From assembly GCA_021496925.1 (NCBI GenBank), contig CP053915.1:2170001-2234000 (forward strand): 64,000 nt of DNA. Direction: 5' to 3'. Positions 1 to 8,614 of the stretch are shown in pieces (position 1 is the stretch's first letter; every line of letters begins with the position of its first letter). The position numbers and the translations under genes are program-made. Below the pieces are notes generated by a model. The model made no database searches. It was given only the letters and a program-made list of their open reading frames with translations, and had not been told where the DNA came from. This DNA comes from Acidovorax sp. YS12 (lineage in GTDB: Bacteria; Pseudomonadota; Gammaproteobacteria; Burkholderiales; Burkholderiaceae_C).

Positions 1-805
1 CGGCATCCAGGCGCGCCACGGCCTGCTGGCGCGCGGCGTCGTCGGGCGCGCGGCGCAGGCCCTGCACCTGCAGCTTGAGCGCGGCCAGCGGGGAACGCAG
101 TTCATGCGCAGCATCGGCCACGAAATGCTGCTGCGCCTCGAAGGCGCTGCGCACGCGCGCCAGCAGCAGGTTCAGCTCCCGCACCAGGGGCTGCACTTCG
201 TCGGGCAGGTGCGTCTCGCTGACCGCGCCCAGGTCGTCGGCCTGGCGCCGCGCGATCTGGCGGCGCACCCGCTCCACGGGTGCCAGCAGATGGCGCACCG
301 TCCACCACACCCACAGCGCCAGCAGCGGCGCCATCACGGCCAGCGGCAGCAGCGAACGCAGCGCCAGGGCCCGCGCCATGGCCCTGCGCGCGGCCATGTC
401 ATGCGCCACCTGGATGACCTGCGCCCGCGTCTGCAGCGAAAAAACGCGGTAGGTGGCGCCGCGCACCTGCACGTTGGTGAAGCCCAGCACCGCCAGTTGC
501 GGCAGTGCCGTCCCCACGGCGGACTCGAAGATGCGCAGGCCTTCGTTCGTCCATACCTGCACGATGAATTCGTCGTTCTGGTACTCGGCGCGCGGGCCGC
601 CACCCCAGGCCTGGGCGTCGGGCGGCAGGCCGGCGCGCAAGGCAAACGCGGTTTGCTGCATCTGGTGGTCGAACAGCGCATCGGCCTCGGCCAGGGCGCT
701 GCGGTATGCCAGCGTGGCCTGCGCCAGTGCGGTGCACAGCACAGCCGTGAAAAGCAGCGCCAGCAGCCGCCAGCGCAGCGAGGTCGGCCAGCGCGGCGGC
801 TTCAT
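1..805 (-). CDS. QseC-like sensor histidine kinase, C-terminus cut by window edge
   Basis: Membrane sensor kinase of a two-component pair; the part in the window covers the first 268 codons. It opens with a basic N-terminus and a hydrophobic segment (about residues 10-30), then a periplasmic region of roughly 120 residues, a second membrane segment near 140-165, a HAMP-like linker, and the dimerisation/phosphoacceptor helix with the H-box AAHELRSPLAALK, His234. The ATP-binding domain lies beyond position 1. The ATG at 805 overlaps the stop of the upstream response regulator gene by 4 bases (ATGA), so the two are translationally coupled. The periplasmic domain resembles the short 2CSK_N type of QseC/TctE kinases (family knowledge); the signal sensed is unknown. 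Confidence 0.88.
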   Translation of the reverse strand, partial: MKPPRWPTSLRWRLLALLFTAVLCTALAQATLAYRSALAEADALFDHQMQQTAFALRAGLPPDAQAWGGGPRAEYQNDEFIVQVWTNEGLRIFESAVGTALPQLAVLGFTNVQVRGATYRVFSLQTRAQVIQVAHDMAARRAMARALALRSLLPLAVMAPLLALWVWWTVRHLLAPVERVRRQIARRQADDLGAVSETHLPDEVQPLVRELNLLLARVRSAFEAQQHFVADAAHELRSPLAALKLQVQGLRRAPDDAARQQAVARLDA

Positions 806-1458
806 CGCGGCACCATGTAGCCCAGGCCGCGCACATTGAGCACCAGGTGCGCCCCCAGCTTCTTGCGCAGGCCGTGGATGTAGACCTCCACGGCGTTGCT
901 GCTGATCTCGCCGCCCCAGCCGTAGAGCTTGTCTTCCAGTTGCTGGCGCGACAGCACGGAGCCGGGGCGGGCGATCAGCGCCTCCAGCACCGCCCACTCG
1001 CGCGCCGACAGCGCCACGGGCCGGCCCTGCACCCGCACCTCGCGCGTGGCCGGCGTGACGGACACGCCCTGGTGTTCGTACACCGGCTCGGCGCGCCCGG
1101 CGGCACGGCGCAGCAGCGCTCGGATACGCGCCAGCAGCTCCTCCAGGTCATAGGGCTTGAGCACATAGTCGTCGGCCCCGGCGTCGAGCCCCTGCACGCG
1201 CTGGGCCACGCCGTCGCGCGCCGTGGCGATCAGGACCGGCGTGCGGTCCTTGCGTGCCCGCAGGGCGCGCAGCACCGCCAGGCCATCACGGCGCGGCAGG
1301 CCCAGGTCGAGCAGCACGAGATCGTAGGCCTGGGTGCTCAGAGCGGCGTCCGCCATGTCGCCATCGGTGGCCCAGTCCACGGCGTAGCGTTCGGCGCGCA
1401 GCAGATCGCGCACGGCTTCGCCGATCATCGGGTCGTCTTCCACGAGCAGCAGGCGCAT
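802..1458 (-). CDS. OmpR/QseB-family response regulator
   Basis: DNA-binding partner of the downstream kinase. The 218-residue protein has a receiver domain (residues 1-115) with acidic pocket E7-D8-D9, phosphoacceptor D51 in LLDLGLPRRDG, T79 and K101, followed by an OmpR/PhoB winged-helix domain (about 125-218) ending in the typical VRGLGYMV wing. Length and domain order match QseB/PmrA-type regulators. It is the first gene of the pair and overlaps the kinase start by 4 bases. A palindromic element starts 36 bp upstream of its start codon, so its promoter must be very short or lie inside that element. Confidence 0.92.
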   Translation of the reverse strand: MRLLLVEDDPMIGEAVRDLLRAERYAVDWATDGDMADAALSTQAYDLVLLDLGLPRRDGLAVLRALRARKDRTPVLIATARDGVAQRVQGLDAGADDYVLKPYDLEELLARIRALLRRAAGRAEPVYEHQGVSVTPATREVRVQGRPVALSAREWAVLEALIARPGSVLSRQQLEDKLYGWGGEISSNAVEVYIHGLRKKLGAHLVLNVRGLGYMVPR

Positions 1459-1493
1459 GGCGGGAGCATAGCGCCCTCGCCATGGCCCGGCGC

Positions 1494-1660
1494 CTCAGAG
1501 CCTGGGAGTTTTTTGGCCTTGCCCGAAAGGTGCGTCAAAACACCCCGGATCTAGGCGCAAAGCACAGCCATAGCTCGGGCTATGGCGCGCATTTGCAACG
1601 ACGAGCCGGGGTGCTTTGGCGCGCAAGGCGGGCATGGACAAAAGACTCTCAGGCTCTCAG
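1494..1660. repeat. 167-bp fully palindromic intergenic element, copy 1
   Basis: The two halves are imperfect reverse complements over about 83 bp: the left end CTCAGAGCCTGGGAG matches the right end read backwards (CTGAGAGCCTGAGAG), CACCCCGG pairs with CCGGGGTG further in, and the centre (about 1577) is GCCATAGCTCGGGCTATGGC. The central 46 bp is shared, in opposite orientation, with the element at 44188-44352; the outer arms are not shared. The right end covers the stop codon of the gene at 1657-2055. It could form a very long RNA or DNA hairpin. No transposase is visible. Confidence 0.75.
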
Positions 1661-2055
1661 TAGCCGTAGCGGGGTACGCAGCGCACGTCGCTGTTCGCCG
1701 CGGCCATGCCGAGGCACGAAACGTTGCTGCGCCATTGCGACTGAAGCGCGGCGGCCTGCGGATTCACAGGGGCAGGCGCCCCGCCCCTCTGCGGATAGGA
1801 GGGCGCGGCGGCCGGAGCGCGCCGCTGCAAGGTCTCGGCCCTGCGCTGCTGCACCGCCTCGGCATGGCGGGGTTGAACCGCCTCGGCGTAGCGCGGTTGC
1901 ACCGATTCCGCGTAGCGCGGCTGTACCGCCTCCGCATAGCGCGGCTGCACGGCTTCGGCCTGGCGCGGCTGGATGCCTTGCGCGGCAAGGCCATGGCAGA
2001 GCGCCGCCAGGCCCAGTGCCAGCGCGGGCCGGATGAAGTGGTTTGGTTTGTGCAT
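1657..2055 (-). CDS. Small exported protein with octapeptide tandem repeats
   Basis: Unrecognised 132-residue protein. It starts with a Sec-type signal peptide (hydrophobic core about residues 8-24, AQG cleavage region). Then come six consecutive near-identical octapeptides of the form QPRYAEAV (residues about 29-76), encoded by a 24-bp DNA repeat between about 1830 and 1975, with Y/H/Q/R changing at position 4. A Pro/Ala/Gln-rich stretch follows, then a C-terminal part with two cysteines (VSCLGM and VRCVPRYGY) that could form a disulfide. The function is unknown. The stop codon lies inside the palindromic element at 1494-1660. Confidence 0.65.
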   Translation of the reverse strand: MHKPNHFIRPALALGLAALCHGLAAQGIQPRQAEAVQPRYAEAVQPRYAESVQPRYAEAVQPRHAEAVQQRRAETLQRRAPAAAPSYPQRGGAPAPVNPQAAALQSQWRSNVSCLGMAAANSDVRCVPRYGY

Positions 2056-2078
2056 GGATCAATCCTCCATTGGCTGGG

Positions 2079-2585
2079 CTAGTCCAGCGAATAACTCTCC
2101 GTCGGCCCTTGGGGCGTTTGCCGCACCAGCCATTTCACTTCCGCGGCCGTTCCCATGCGCGGGCGGTAGGCCAGGTAGAAATCGGCCTGACTACCTCCGT
2201 CATAGACGGGTTGCTCCAGGGTCACCATGCCCCAGAAGGAGAAGGCGTAGCTCTGGGGATCATTGCCAATACCCGGGGCTGAACGCACGGCCGCTGGCGG
2301 GGTGACCTGTTTCAGTTGGCCCTTGCGCGTGAAGACCCCGCCTCCCTTGCTTCCCGCGCGGAAGATATTGCTGGCATAGCTGCCATCCGCCGCCAGGTCC
2401 AGGTAGCCGAAATTGTTTCCCCCAATATGGATAGGGTATGTGCCCGCCGACGGCAGCACCGCCTGCGTGGTGCCACCGCCCCCGGCGGGTGGCTGCGCCG
2501 GGGGACTGTCGCTGCTGCCACCGCCGCCGCAGGCCGCCAGCACCAGCGCAAGGCCGGTGGCGGCAATGAAGGAAATTCTGCGCAT
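2079..2585 (-). CDS. Small putative lipoprotein, function unknown
   Basis: The 168-residue product starts with a lipoprotein signal peptide with lipobox LAAC at about residues 16-19, followed by a Gly/Ser/Pro/Gln-rich linker typical of outer-membrane lipoproteins. The rest is beta-rich (GTYPIHIGGNNFGYLDL, then SYAFSFWGMVTLEQPVYDGG) and could be a small beta-barrel or lipocalin-like fold, but no family is recognised. The ATG at 2585 was chosen because it gives the complete signal peptide; the open frame continues upstream without support. It is transcribed away from the LuxR gene at 2724. Confidence 0.7.
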   Translation of the reverse strand: MRRISFIAATGLALVLAACGGGGSSDSPPAQPPAGGGGTTQAVLPSAGTYPIHIGGNNFGYLDLAADGSYASNIFRAGSKGGGVFTRKGQLKQVTPPAAVRSAPGIGNDPQSYAFSFWGMVTLEQPVYDGGSQADFYLAYRPRMGTAAEVKWLVRQTPQGPTESYSLD

Positions 2586-2723
2586 GTCCGCTCCTGTGTA
2601 TGTGTTGAGACGCAGGCAGTATCTGGCTGCCCCCACCGGCGCGGCATGGGACAAAGGTACTATTCGACATGGTCGCATCGAGATGTAACATGCCTTTCCC
2701 CACAGGAACCGAGGCCCCCTGCC

Positions 2724-3674
2724 ATGGACATCGAGTGTGTGAGCCAACTGCTTTTCGCCTTGTACCAAGGTTCCCGCGAACAGCCGATGGACACTTTTCA
2801 GCAATGGGCGCTGAACGCCGTGCGCGCCATCGTGCCTTTCGATGCAGCAGCGTGGATTTCGGGCACCCTGGCTGAAGGCCAACACCAGTTTCACAGCGTG
2901 AAGTTCATTGACGTATCTCCCCAGGTGCTGACTGCCTATGAACAATGCGAAGGCCGCCTGGAATTCACCCAGCAGGTCTTCGCCACGCCGGGCCGCACCT
3001 TGGCTTGCGCCACCGCCGGGCTGGCACCGCCGCTGGCGGCTCTTTGCGCGCAGTACCGCATTGCCCATATCCTGGCCACCGTGCAATACAACCCGATCAG
3101 CCGCCTCAGCGAACTGATTTCGCTGTACCGCAGCGATGCGCAACAGCCCTTTTCCGAACCAGAGCGGCTGTTGCAGCAATCCCTGGTTCCGCACCTGTGC
3201 GAGACATGGCGCGTCAACCGCATGCTGCATGCATGGCGCCTGGCGCGCCCCACGCTGGCCCAGGAAATGCAGGCCGCCGTGTGCGACCGCCATGGGGTGC
3301 TGCAAGCGTCCTCGCCGCGCTTCGTCGAGCACCTGCTGCGCGAATGGCCCGCGTGGCGCGGGCCGCAACTACCGCCCGAACTGCAGGCGCAATTGCGCCA
3401 CGGCAAGGGCCGCTACGTGGGCGCGCGCACCACCACCCACAGCACCCAGGCGGACGGCTGGTGGCTGCTGCACATGCGCCCGCGCTGCGCGGCCGACCAG
3501 CTCACGGCACGCGAGCGCGAAATCGCCACCCACTTCGCCCAGGGACGCACGCGCAAGGAGATCGCCAAGCACCTGGCGCTGTCGCCATCGACGGTGCGCA
3601 ACCACCTGGCCGCCACCTACCAGAAGCTGGATATCAGCAGCAAGGCACAGTTGGCTTCCTGTCTGCAACCCTAA
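2724..3674 (+). CDS. LuxR-family transcriptional regulator
   Basis: 316-residue regulator. The N-terminal ~240 residues form an unrecognised, GAF/PAS-like sensory region with no receiver aspartate. The last ~65 residues form the LuxR helix-turn-helix: LTAREREIATHFAQG, then RKEIAKHLALSPSTVRNHL with the recognition helix, and the dimer helix YQKLDISSKAQL. The ATG at 2724 was preferred because homology-like content starts here; the frame is open further upstream. It lies divergent from the lipoprotein gene at 2079-2585 and may control it (inference from position). No autoinducer-binding signature was recognised. Confidence 0.85.
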   Translation: MDIECVSQLLFALYQGSREQPMDTFQQWALNAVRAIVPFDAAAWISGTLAEGQHQFHSVKFIDVSPQVLTAYEQCEGRLEFTQQVFATPGRTLACATAGLAPPLAALCAQYRIAHILATVQYNPISRLSELISLYRSDAQQPFSEPERLLQQSLVPHLCETWRVNRMLHAWRLARPTLAQEMQAAVCDRHGVLQASSPRFVEHLLREWPAWRGPQLPPELQAQLRHGKGRYVGARTTTHSTQADGWWLLHMRPRCAADQLTAREREIATHFAQGRTRKEIAKHLALSPSTVRNHLAATYQKLDISSKAQLASCLQP

Positions 3675-3778
3675 TACGGATTTGCCTTCAACCGTCTAAC
3701 GTCGTTGGTTCGCCTTGCCGTGCTACAGCACTGTCTGCGGCTTCCCGCCTCGTTATACGGTTGAATGCAAACCCGTAT
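3674..3778. repeat. 105-bp palindromic element between convergent genes
   Basis: The outer arms are 28 bp and match as inverted repeats at 25 of 28 positions: ATACGGATTTGCCTTCAACC on the left against ATACGGGTTTGCATTCAACC read from the right strand. The centre is GTGCTACAGCAC (about 3719-3730). It begins at the last base of the luxR stop codon and ends 9 bases before the degP stop, so it may serve as a bidirectional terminator. It has the form of a MITE or REP-type element; no coding capacity. Confidence 0.65.
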
Positions 3779-3786
3779 AAAAGCGC

Positions 3787-5289
3787 TCACCCCAGGCGCA
3801 CGGGCACGAAGATCTTGTCGCCATCGCGCGCGATCAGCAGCGCCACCGACTTGCCGGACCTGGCCATGGCCGCGCGCACCTGGGCCATGCCCTGCACCGG
3901 CGTGCCGTTGATGGCCAGCAGCACGTCGCCGCCCTGCACCCCGGCCAGCGCCGCCGGGCCGCGCGCGTCCTCGATCAACAGGCCCTTGTCCACGCCAGCG
4001 GCGCGGGCCTCCTCCGGGGCCAGCGGGCGCAACGACAGCCCCAGTTGGCCCTTGCCCACAGCCCCTTCGACCTGGGCGACCTGGGCTGCCTTGTCGCTGG
4101 CGTTCCCGAGCGTGGCGGCCAGCGTCTGGGCCTGGCCCTGGCGCCAGATACCAACCTGCACCTTTTGCCCGGGCGCCGCCTGCCCCACGATCGCAGGCAA
4201 ATCGCCCGACGCCACTACGGGCTGGCCATCCACGCTGCGGATCACGTCGCCCACCTGCAGGCCCGCCTGGTCGGCCGGGCCGCCGCGCTCCACGCTGGCC
4301 ACCAGCGCCCCCTCGGGGCGGGGCAGCTTGAACGAGTCCGCCAGGGCCTGGTTCACCTCCTGCACGGCGACGCCAAGGCGGGCATGGCTGGCCTGGCCAG
4401 TGGTGCGGATCTGCTGCCCCACCTTGGACGCCACCTCGATCGGTATGGCGAACGACAGCCCCTGGAACCCGCCGGAGCGGGAGTAGATCTGGGCGTTGAT
4501 GCCCACCACTTCGCCACGCGCATTGAACAGCGGGCCGCCCGAGTTGCCGGGGTTGACGGCCGCGTCGGTCTGGATGAAGGGCACGTAGCTGTCGTCGGGC
4601 AGCGAGCGCCCCTTGGCGCTGACCACCCCGGCCGTCACCGTGTTCTCAAAACCGAAAGGCGAGCCGATGGCCAGCACCCACTCGCCCACCTGCAGGTCGC
4701 GCGAGCTGCCCAGCTTCACCGTGGGCAGGTTCTGCGCGTCGATCTTCAGGACGGCGATGTCCGTCTTCGGGTCGGCGCCGAGCACCTGGGCCTGGAACTC
4801 GCGCCGGTCGGTCAGCTTGACGGTGACGCTGCTGGCGCCCTTGACCACGTGGGCATTGGTCAGGACGATGCCGCTCGGGTCGATGATGAACCCGGAGCCC
4901 TGCCCGCGCATGGGCAGGGCGCGCGCGCCAGGCGCGCCCATGCCGGGCATGCCGAAGCGGCGGAAGAATTCATAGAAAGGGTCGTCAGGGTCGATGCCGC
5001 GCGGGCGCTGCGCGGCGGCGCCGTCATCCTCCTCGGCATCGGATGCCTTGCGCATGCCGCTAACGCTGATGTTGACCACCGCCGCGCCATAGCGCGCCGT
5101 GATCTGCGAGAAATCCGGCAGGGAGGCGGGAGCCAATGCAGGCGCGGGCGCAGGCGCAACCGCCGCTGGCATGCCGGCCTGCGCGCGCACCTCCCGGGCA
5201 GTGATGAGGCCCGCGCCCGTGGCGCCCAAGGCCCCCGCGGCCACCAGGGCCACGACCAGCCGCCGGGGGGAAGAAAGAAGAGTGTTCAT
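3787..5289 (-). CDS. degP: DegP/HtrA-family periplasmic serine protease (Do)
   Basis: Periplasmic quality-control protease/chaperone that degrades misfolded envelope proteins. The 500-residue product has an N-terminal hydrophobic signal segment (about residues 11-30), a trypsin-like domain with triad H147 (TNAHVVKG), D177 (KTDIAVLKI) and S250 ([10 protein letters not shown]), and two PDZ domains (about 310-400 and 415-500). This is the full DegP/MucD layout. The ATG at 5289 is preferred over a TTG 15 bases upstream because GGAAAGG sits in ribosome-binding position. It converges with the luxR gene across a palindromic element. Confidence 0.95.
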   Translation of the reverse strand: MNTLLSSPRRLVVALVAAGALGATGAGLITAREVRAQAGMPAAVAPAPAPALAPASLPDFSQITARYGAAVVNISVSGMRKASDAEEDDGAAAQRPRGIDPDDPFYEFFRRFGMPGMGAPGARALPMRGQGSGFIIDPSGIVLTNAHVVKGASSVTVKLTDRREFQAQVLGADPKTDIAVLKIDAQNLPTVKLGSSRDLQVGEWVLAIGSPFGFENTVTAGVVSAKGRSLPDDSYVPFIQTDAAVNPGNSGGPLFNARGEVVGINAQIYSRSGGFQGLSFAIPIEVASKVGQQIRTTGQASHARLGVAVQEVNQALADSFKLPRPEGALVASVERGGPADQAGLQVGDVIRSVDGQPVVASGDLPAIVGQAAPGQKVQVGIWRQGQAQTLAATLGNASDKAAQVAQVEGAVGKGQLGLSLRPLAPEEARAAGVDKGLLIEDARGPAALAGVQGGDVLLAINGTPVQGMAQVRAAMARSGKSVALLIARDGDKIFVPVRLG

Positions 5290-5344
5290 GGTGTGCCTTT
5301 CCAAAACCGTTGTGCCGATGGAAAGGCAGTGTGGGCGCGAGAAC

Positions 5345-5704
5345 TTAGGTGGCGCTTAAGAGTTCCAGCACCCGCTCCGGCGGCCGGCACAGGCGCGCGC
5401 CCCGGGGCGTCACGACGATGGGCCGGTTCAGCAGTTCCGGGTGGCGCGCCACTGCTTCGAGCAGATGCGCGTCGCCATGCCGCGGGTTGCCCAGGTCGAG
5501 CGCCTGGTACGCCGCCTCCTTGGTACGCAGCAGTTCGCGCACCGGCACCCCCAGGCGCGCGACCAGCGCCGTGAGCTGCGCCACGTCCAGCGGTTCCTTG
5601 ATGTAGTCGATGACGATGGGCTCCAGGCCGCGCTCGCGCAGCAAGGCCAGGGCGCCGCGCGAATTGCTGCAGCGGGCGTTATGGTAGATGGTGATGTCGC
5701 TCAT
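5345..5704 (-). CDS. arsC: ArsC-like arsenate reductase (glutaredoxin family)
   Basis: 119-residue thioredoxin-fold protein with the active-site signature [13 protein letters not shown] (catalytic Cys12) and the downstream [19 protein letters not shown] stretch that carries the arsenate-binding arginines of the E. coli ArsC family. It would reduce arsenate with glutathione/glutaredoxin. There is no ars operon around it (no arsB, arsR or acr3), so it may be a housekeeping YfgD/ArsC-type reductase rather than a dedicated resistance gene. The ATG at 5704 is chosen over an upstream extension lacking family similarity. It lies 55 bases upstream of degP on the same strand. Confidence 0.85.
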   Translation of the reverse strand: MSDITIYHNARCSNSRGALALLRERGLEPIVIDYIKEPLDVAQLTALVARLGVPVRELLRTKEAAYQALDLGNPRHGDAHLLEAVARHPELLNRPIVVTPRGARLCRPPERVLELLSAT

Positions 5705-5750
5705 GCGCGCAGTGTATGCAGCCACCCAAGCGACCGCAGGCGCGGGGCCA

Positions 5751-7442
5751 TCAAGGCCCACGCGCGCGCAGCGTGCGGCTCAGCAGGATCACCGGCACCA
5801 GCCCCACGGCAACCAGCGCCAGCGAGGGCAGCGCGGCCTCGCCCAAACGCTCGTCCCGCGCCAGCTGGTACGCCACCACGGCCAGGGTATCGCTGTTGAA
5901 GGGGCGCAGCACGATGGTGGCGGGCAGCTCCTTCATCACATCCACGAACACCAGCAGCAGCGCGGCGGCCGTGGAGCGGCGCAGCAGCGGCCAGTGCACG
6001 CGCCGCAGCAGCCCCCAGCCCCCCGTGCCCAGCATGCGCGCCGCGTCGTCGAAGCTGGCCGGAATGCGCGCATAGCCGCTTTGCACCGATTGCAGCGCCA
6101 CGGCGCAAAAGCGCACCAGGTACGCCCAGACGATGCCCACCGCGGTGGTGGTGACCAGCGCGCCGATCCCCCACTGCGGCATGGCTGCCTGCAGCCAGCC
6201 CACGGGAAGCAGCAGGCCCACGACGATCACCGCGCCCGGCACGGCGTAGCCCGCGCTGGCCAGGCGCACCACGGCGCGGGTGGTGCGGTCGGCGCGCCGG
6301 CGCACGGCAAAGGCCAGCGCCAGGGCCAGGGCCACGGCCAGCACGGCGGTGATGGCCCCCAGGCGCACGCTGTTGGCCGCCCATTCGACGAAGCGGTCCC
6401 ACGGCAGTACCGACCAGTCAGCCGCCAGCGGGCGCAGCATGAAGGCCACGGGGGCCACGAAACCCATCAGCACCGGCAGAAGGCACACCGCCCAGGCCCC
6501 CGCGCAGCGCCAGCCTGCCAGGCGCTGCGGCTGCGCCTCGGCGGAACCCGCGCGTCCCGTGGAACTGGTGGCGAAGCGCATGCGCCGCTGCGCGCGCTGC
6601 TCCAGCCACAGCAGCGCCAGCACCAGGGCCAGCAGCATGGAGGCCAGCTGGGCGGCGGCCAGGCGGTTGTCCATGGACAGCCAGGCCTTGTAGATGCCCG
6701 TGGTGAAGGTCTGGATGCCGAAGTAGCTGACCACGCCGAAGTCGGCCAGCGTCTCCATCAGCACCAGCGCCACGCCCGCCGCCACCGCCGGGCGCGCCAG
6801 CGGCAGCGCCACCGTGCGCACACGCCGGGACAGCGGCGCGCCCATGAGCCGCGCGGCCTCCATCAGGTGCGCGGCGCGCTCGCCCAGGGCGGTGCGCGCC
6901 AGCAGGTACACATAGGGGTAGAGCGCGAAGATGAACACCCACACCGCGCCGCCGAGGCTGCGCACCTCGGGCAGCACGCGCCCCTCCAGGCCGAAGCCCG
7001 CGCGCAGCCAGGTTTGCAGCGGACCGCTGAACTGCAGGAAGTCGGTGTAGGCATAGGCCGTGACGTAGGCCGGCATGGCCAGGGGCAGCAGCAGCAGCCA
7101 CTCCATCTGGCGGCGCCCAGGAAAGTCGAACAGCGTCACGGCCGCGGCCGTGGCCATGCCCACGCCGGCGGCCCCCAGGGCCACCCACAGGCCCAGCCAC
7201 AGCGTCGTCCAGAAATACCCCGGCAGCACGGTGGACGCCATCTCGCGCAGGATGGCGAGGGCCTGCGCCCCGCCCTGGCCCCAGGGCAGCCAGGCGCCCA
7301 GCAGCGCCAGCACGGGCAGCGACAGCGCGAGCGCGAGCAGCAGCAGCGGAAGGGAGCGCAAGGCGGAAGAGGGGCGGCGCAAGGCGGGTCCGTCGGTGGA
7401 AAAAAGGATGCATGGGCCCGCCAGAGCGTCGCCGGCCACCAC
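5751..7442 (-). CDS. Fe(3+)-type ABC transporter permease (FbpB/SfuB family)
   Basis: Inner-membrane permease with about twelve membrane helices in two internally homologous halves, each with the EAA loop that contacts the ATPase (LMEAARLMGAPLSRRV in the first, FDDAARMLGTGGWGLL in the second). This is the fused-permease layout of iron/thiamine-type importers such as FbpB and SfuB. No ATG gives a plausible start; GTG at 7442 (563 residues) is the longest choice and TTG at 7382 (543 residues) is a credible alternative. The gene is divergent from its likely ATPase at 7488. No periplasmic binding protein is encoded nearby. Confidence 0.85.
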   Translation of the reverse strand: MVAGDALAGPCILFSTDGPALRRPSSALRSLPLLLLALALSLPVLALLGAWLPWGQGGAQALAILREMASTVLPGYFWTTLWLGLWVALGAAGVGMATAAAVTLFDFPGRRQMEWLLLLPLAMPAYVTAYAYTDFLQFSGPLQTWLRAGFGLEGRVLPEVRSLGGAVWVFIFALYPYVYLLARTALGERAAHLMEAARLMGAPLSRRVRTVALPLARPAVAAGVALVLMETLADFGVVSYFGIQTFTTGIYKAWLSMDNRLAAAQLASMLLALVLALLWLEQRAQRRMRFATSSTGRAGSAEAQPQRLAGWRCAGAWAVCLLPVLMGFVAPVAFMLRPLAADWSVLPWDRFVEWAANSVRLGAITAVLAVALALALAFAVRRRADRTTRAVVRLASAGYAVPGAVIVVGLLLPVGWLQAAMPQWGIGALVTTTAVGIVWAYLVRFCAVALQSVQSGYARIPASFDDAARMLGTGGWGLLRRVHWPLLRRSTAAALLLVFVDVMKELPATIVLRPFNSDTLAVVAYQLARDERLGEAALPSLALVAVGLVPVILLSRTLRARGP

Positions 7443-7474
7443 TGCAAACGGGAATTCTAAGCATTTGCCCCACC

Positions 7475-7480
7475 CTACAA
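7475..7480 (+). promoter_or_regulatory. Candidate -10 hexamer just upstream of the FbpC-type ATPase
   Basis: TACAAT lies 7 bases before the ATG at 7488, so transcription starting at the usual distance would begin at or very near the A of the start codon. This suggests a leaderless message. No good ribosome-binding site is visible. No convincing -35 box was found. Confidence 0.4.
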
Positions 7481-7487
7481 TCGCGGC

Positions 7488-8558
7488 ATGTTCCTGACCG
7501 TTTCGCAACTCGCGGTGCACTATGCGGGCCGCGCGCAGCCCGCCGTGGATGGCGTGAGCCTGGGCCTGGCCGCTGGCGAGATCGGGGTGCTGATCGGCCC
7601 CTCGGGCTGTGGCAAGACCACGCTGCTGCGCGCCGTGGCCGGGCTGGAGCCGGTGAGCGGCGGCGAGATCCGGCTCTCGGGCCAGGTGGTGAGCCAGGCC
7701 GGGCGCAGCGTAGCGCCGGAGGAGCGGCGCATTGGCATGGTGTTCCAGGACTACGCGCTGTTCCCGCACCTGAGCGTGGGGCGCAACGTGGCCTTCGGCA
7801 TCCACCAATGGCCCGCGCCGGACAGGGCCGCGCGCGTGGCCGAGGTGCTGCGCCTGGTGGGGCTGGAGGGCAGCGAGGCGCGCTTTCCGCACGCGCTCTC
7901 GGGCGGGCAGCAGCAGCGCGTGGCGCTGGCGCGGGCGCTGGCGCCGCGCCCGCAGCTCATGCTGCTGGACGAGCCGTTCTCCAACCTCGACGTGGACCTG
8001 CGCGAGCGCCTGGCGCACGAGGTGCGCGGCATCCTCAAGGCCGCCGGCGCCACCGCGCTGTTCGTGACGCACGACCAGCTGGAGGCGTTCGCCATCGGCG
8101 ACCGCATCGGCGTGATGCAGGGCGGGCAACTGCACCAGTGGGACGACGCCTACGCGCTCTACCACCGCCCGGCCACGCGCTTCGTGGCCGACTTCATAGG
8201 GCATGGCGTGTTCGCCCCGGCGCAATTGCTGCAACAGGGCAGCGGCGGCGTGGTGGCCCGCACGCCACTGGGCGATCTGGCCGACCTGGAGGAATGCCCG
8301 CTGCCGTCGAGCTACCCCGGCGGCCTGTGCGACGTGCTGCTGCGCGCCGACGACATCGTGCACGACGACACCGCCCCCGTGCAGGCGCAGATCGTGCGCA
8401 AGGCATTCCGGGGTTCCGAGTTTCTCTACACGCTGCGCTTGGCCGACGGCCTGACCGTGATGGCCCACGTGCCCAGCCACCACGACCACGCCGTGGGCGA
8501 GTGGATCGGCATCCGCCCGCAAGTGGACCATGTGGTGACCTTCCCGCGCGCGGGTTGA
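7488..8558 (+). CDS. Fe(3+)-type ABC transporter ATP-binding protein (FbpC family)
   Basis: Cytoplasmic ATPase that would power the divergent permease at 5751-7442. In 356 residues it has Walker A GPSGCGKTT (37-45), Q-loop in FQDYALFPH, signature LSGGQQQRVALARAL (137-151), Walker B LMLLDEP (157-163) and switch His195. A C-terminal TOBE-like domain (about 250-356) matches the FbpC/PotA class. The substrate-binding subunit is missing from the window, so ferric iron is an inference from family; polyamine, thiamine or putrescine importers have similar ATPases. Confidence 0.88.
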   Translation: MFLTVSQLAVHYAGRAQPAVDGVSLGLAAGEIGVLIGPSGCGKTTLLRAVAGLEPVSGGEIRLSGQVVSQAGRSVAPEERRIGMVFQDYALFPHLSVGRNVAFGIHQWPAPDRAARVAEVLRLVGLEGSEARFPHALSGGQQQRVALARALAPRPQLMLLDEPFSNLDVDLRERLAHEVRGILKAAGATALFVTHDQLEAFAIGDRIGVMQGGQLHQWDDAYALYHRPATRFVADFIGHGVFAPAQLLQQGSGGVVARTPLGDLADLEECPLPSSYPGGLCDVLLRADDIVHDDTAPVQAQIVRKAFRGSEFLYTLRLADGLTVMAHVPSHHDHAVGEWIGIRPQVDHVVTFPRAG

Positions 8559-8567
8559 TTCACGGTC

Positions 8568-8614
8568 TTTTTGGCCTCCAGCCCTTGCTGGGCAAGCGCT
8601 GGGAGCTATCTTTT
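8568..8614. repeat. 45-bp hairpin repeat, copy A
   Basis: TTTTTGGCCTCCAGCCCTTG, then CTGGGCAAGCGCTGGGAGCTATC: the reverse orientation of the family consensus. It lies between convergent fbpC-type and acyltransferase genes and could act as a terminator. Confidence 0.7.
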
